Translations under genes and position numbers: made by a program
Notes under the pieces: generated by a model
Database searches by the model: none
What the model was told of the DNA's origin: nothing
The model's input: only the letters and a program-made list of their open reading frames with translations
Assembly: GCA_034505955.1 (NCBI GenBank)
Contig: JAPDQK010000006.1
Location: forward strand, 1-64,000
Source: Zhuqueibacter pondensis
GTDB lineage: Bacteria; Zhuqueibacterota; Zhuqueibacteria; Zhuqueibacterales; Zhuqueibacteraceae
DNA: 64,000 nt
Direction of reading: 5' to 3'
Shown here: one piece after another, positions 62,159 to 64,000 of the stretch
Position numbering within the stretch: the stretch's first letter is position 1
Layout of the letters: each line of letters starts with the position of its first letter

Positions 62159-63145
62159 CTAAAAGAACAAACCCCGCTTCGGGAACAATCCGAAAATTCC
62201 ACCGGTGTGCCAAAAGAGCACTTTTTCCTGTCTGGTAAAACGACCCTTGCGAATTTGATCCATCAAACCATACATGGCCTTGGCGGTATATACCGGATCC
62301 AGGATGATGCCTTCGGTGCGGGCAACCAGCTTGATCAGTTCGATCTCCTCCTGCCGGCTCAAACCATAGCCTTTGCCCACATAGCCATCGATAATACTGA
62401 CATCCTTTTTCTGCACATTGATCTCGAACCCAAACCGTCGCTTGGCCTCACGGATAATGCTGCTGACCCGCTCTTGAAAATATGGCGCATCATCGCAGAC
62501 ATTGATGCCGTGAATCTGCGCTTTCACGTCATAAGCACTTTTGCCGAGCAACAGTCCCGCCATGGTTCCACCGGAACCGATGGCGGAAACAATATGGTCA
62601 AATTCCAAACGCATCGCTTTCATTTGGCGGTAAAGCTCCTCCGTCGCCACGACGTAACCGAGGGCGCCGAGAGCCGTGGATCCACCTTCCGGGATGACAT
62701 ACGCCTTCACACCCCGGCGCGCATAGTCATCAGCGAGTCGATGCATGATGTCATTCGCCTGCTCGTATTCCTGCGGGCTGATGAAAGTCACTTCCGCGCC
62801 AACCAAACGGTCGATAAAAAGGTTGCCATCAATATCACCACCGGCAGAATCGCGCAACACCAAATGGCTCTTGATGCCGACTTTGGCGGCGGCGAGTGCG
62901 GTGGCGCGCGCGTGATTGGATTGAAGGCCACCGCAAGTGATCAGCAGTTGACATCCTTCCCGCAATGCTTCCGCGACAAGAAATTCGAGTTTCCGGACTT
63001 TGTTGCCGGTTTTACCCATGCCGGTCAAATCGTCGCGTTTAATGTAGATTTCCGGACCTTCAAGAAATTGCGAGAGACGTTCCAGTTTTTCAATTGGCGT
63101 CGGAACATGCGCCAAAGCGCATCGGTGAGGCAAAGTAAAAGACAT
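62159..63145 (-). CDS. PLP-dependent D-cysteine desulfhydrase/ACC deaminase family enzyme
   Basis: A 328-aa fold-type II PLP enzyme. The PLP lysine is in T-G-N-K-V-R-K-L-E-F; C-G-G-L-Q-S-N-H-A-R and the phosphate loop I-G-S-G-G-T-M-A-G complete the site. The family degrades D-cysteine, 1-aminocyclopropane-1-carboxylate or L-cysteate. The substrate cannot be chosen from the sequence; the nearby sulfotransferase makes a sulfur-related substrate plausible. GGAGG lies before the ATG at 63145; the frame is open to 63169. Confidence 0.88.
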   Translation of the reverse strand: MSFTLPHRCALAHVPTPIEKLERLSQFLEGPEIYIKRDDLTGMGKTGNKVRKLEFLVAEALREGCQLLITCGGLQSNHARATALAAAKVGIKSHLVLRDSAGGDIDGNLFIDRLVGAEVTFISPQEYEQANDIMHRLADDYARRGVKAYVIPEGGSTALGALGYVVATEELYRQMKAMRLEFDHIVSAIGSGGTMAGLLLGKSAYDVKAQIHGINVCDDAPYFQERVSSIIREAKRRFGFEINVQKKDVSIIDGYVGKGYGLSRQEEIELIKLVARTEGIILDPVYTAKAMYGLMDQIRKGRFTRQEKVLFWHTGGIFGLFPKRGLFF

Positions 63146-63211
63146 GGCACCTCCGGCGTAGTGAAACACTAACTACTGAATTGCAGCTTTGATTTTACCA
63201 AATTCTGACAT

Positions 63212-63937
63212 CTACTGCAGATACCGGAAACTTCCCAGGATGGCTTCCAGATCTTTCACCACATAAGCATAATCATTCCTGGTCGTTTGACACATGATCG
63301 AGTAACCCAATTGATTGTGCACCCAAAACGAGTTGATCCAAATTGTCCGGGGTGATCCTTGCGCCGTCTTTGGTACTTCCACTGCGAAGTAGGCGCCTTG
63401 CACCCTTGCACCAGAAACAGGTGTCACCGGCTGGATAATGCGCACGGTGTCAGTTCTCAAAGTGAAATCGCGCCGAATCTCATCAAGATTCTGCAGCGCC
63501 AATCGATTCGAGGTGCGGGACGCGACAAGTTCAATGACACCGACTTGAACGAGAGCAATGACCGCCTCTCTGTCACGCCGCCGCATTTCCAGGAACGGGT
63601 TAATATTTTCCAAAACCGAAGCAGCGGGGTTCTCCTGCCGCAGAGTATCCGGATTCTGGAAAGAAACAATCTCCCAGTCAGTGCTTGGGGCACGGATGGC
63701 GAAGTTATACAACTGATTTTGGTAAGTCAAGTTGTCGACCAATACAGGCGAGGCCGTTGGAATTGGCAAATCGCTCGTACCCAAGCGTCGCAAAAAAAGC
63801 ATGATCGCCAGCAAAATGACCAGCACGATAATCAGTTGCGCGTTACTGCGACTGGCGCCGGGAGGGAAGAATAAACGCCACTTGGGTGCCTTGGTGCCCC
63901 TGTCCCCTGCCGACTTTTTTGAGGTATGGCTATTCAT
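63212..63937 (-). CDS. Single-pass membrane protein of unknown function
   Basis: A 241-aa protein. A basic N-terminus is followed by one membrane helix (L-I-I-V-L-V-I-L-L-A-I-M-L-F-L). The ~180 residues outside the membrane form alternating strands and helices with Y-N-F-A-I-R-A-P-S-T-D-W-E-I and the end V-K-D-L-E-A-I-L-G-S-F-R-Y, which recalls PsbP/DUF1795-like domains (user-unknown ligand). It is the first gene of this run within the window; the promoter may lie beyond 64000. Confidence 0.65.
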   Translation of the reverse strand: MNSHTSKKSAGDRGTKAPKWRLFFPPGASRSNAQLIIVLVILLAIMLFLRRLGTSDLPIPTASPVLVDNLTYQNQLYNFAIRAPSTDWEIVSFQNPDTLRQENPAASVLENINPFLEMRRRDREAVIALVQVGVIELVASRTSNRLALQNLDEIRRDFTLRTDTVRIIQPVTPVSGARVQGAYFAVEVPKTAQGSPRTIWINSFWVHNQLGYSIMCQTTRNDYAYVVKDLEAILGSFRYLQ

Positions 63938-64000
63938 ACGAGTCACGAAAAATTTCTATATCCTGCCGGCGAAAAACCGGCGTGGCTCCGCTTTGAGTAC

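Noticed and set aside
62156..63172. 338-codon plus-strand frame opposite the PLP enzyme
   Set aside because: It mirrors the enzyme gene almost exactly and shows no protein signature.
1..64000. tRNA, rRNA or replication origin
   Set aside because: The gaps were read for tRNA T-loops, acceptor stems and DnaA-box clusters; none was convincing.

Overview
The window looks like chromosomal DNA of a Gram-negative bacterium of the FCB group, probably of the candidate division KSB1/Calditrichota/Ignavibacteria kind. The evidence is a secreted protein ending in a type IX (Por) secretion sorting domain with the usual YPNPFNPST signature (610-2277), SusC/OAR-like TonB-dependent receptors with carboxypeptidase-regulatory N-termini, many lipoproteins, and a CHASE2-AAA+ regulator. 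No rRNA, tRNA or CRISPR array was found. Taxonomy is an inference from gene content, not from a marker gene.

Layout. 1-434: remnant of an IS66-type transposase. 610-5933 (minus): T9SS beta-helix protein, FMN-binding-like protein and TonB receptor, with a Pho-box-like array before the receptor. 6116-15127: phosphate region with a PAP2 phosphatase (minus), then OprP-like porin, pstS, pstC, pstA, pstB and phoU (plus). A four-copy 11-bp-period Pho box precedes the porin.

15690-28516 (plus): the most unusual region. An ECF-type sigma factor and an anti-sigma-like zinc-finger/TPR protein head two units. Unit 1 adds a membrane M64-like metallopeptidase, a 150-aa protein, a TPR-CHAT protease and a small membrane protein. 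Unit 2 holds a beta-rich protein, a trypsin-like protease, a stand-alone copy of that protease's N-terminal domain, a helix-hairpin-helix protein and a pseudoprotease-TM-lytic transglycosylase fusion. Both units start just after matching ECF-like promoters (GGGAAA-N16-GTCTAT). 28563-33270 (minus, convergent): a second set with a sigma factor, a zf-HC2 protein, a 55-aa basic protein and a CHASE2/sigma-54-type AAA+ protein. I infer that the two sets form a stress-gated proteolytic and cell-wall-lytic system that I do not recognise as a described one.

33400-38068: a long non-coding stretch with a terminator-tipped structured RNA candidate, an NlpC/P60 endopeptidase plus dipeptide epimerase (murein peptide turnover) and a LEA-type lipoprotein. 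38069-46549: secD, secF, a STAS protein, purA, YbjQ, an HD-domain protein and a secreted M1-type peptidase. 46827-55810 (minus): PPK2, cytochrome c, two outer-membrane receptors, an ECF-transporter S component, mnmA and a cysteine desulfurase. 56499-63937 (minus): glycosidase-like protein, sulfotransferase, DapA-like aldolase, SDR epimerase, D-cysteine desulfhydrase-like PLP enzyme and a membrane-anchored protein of unknown function.

A family of about 115-bp MITE-like elements with 17-bp terminal inverted repeats occurs four times (15286, 37606, 43327, 56060). A second dispersed repeat family (TGTCATTC...GGAATGACA) lies in several intergenic regions.
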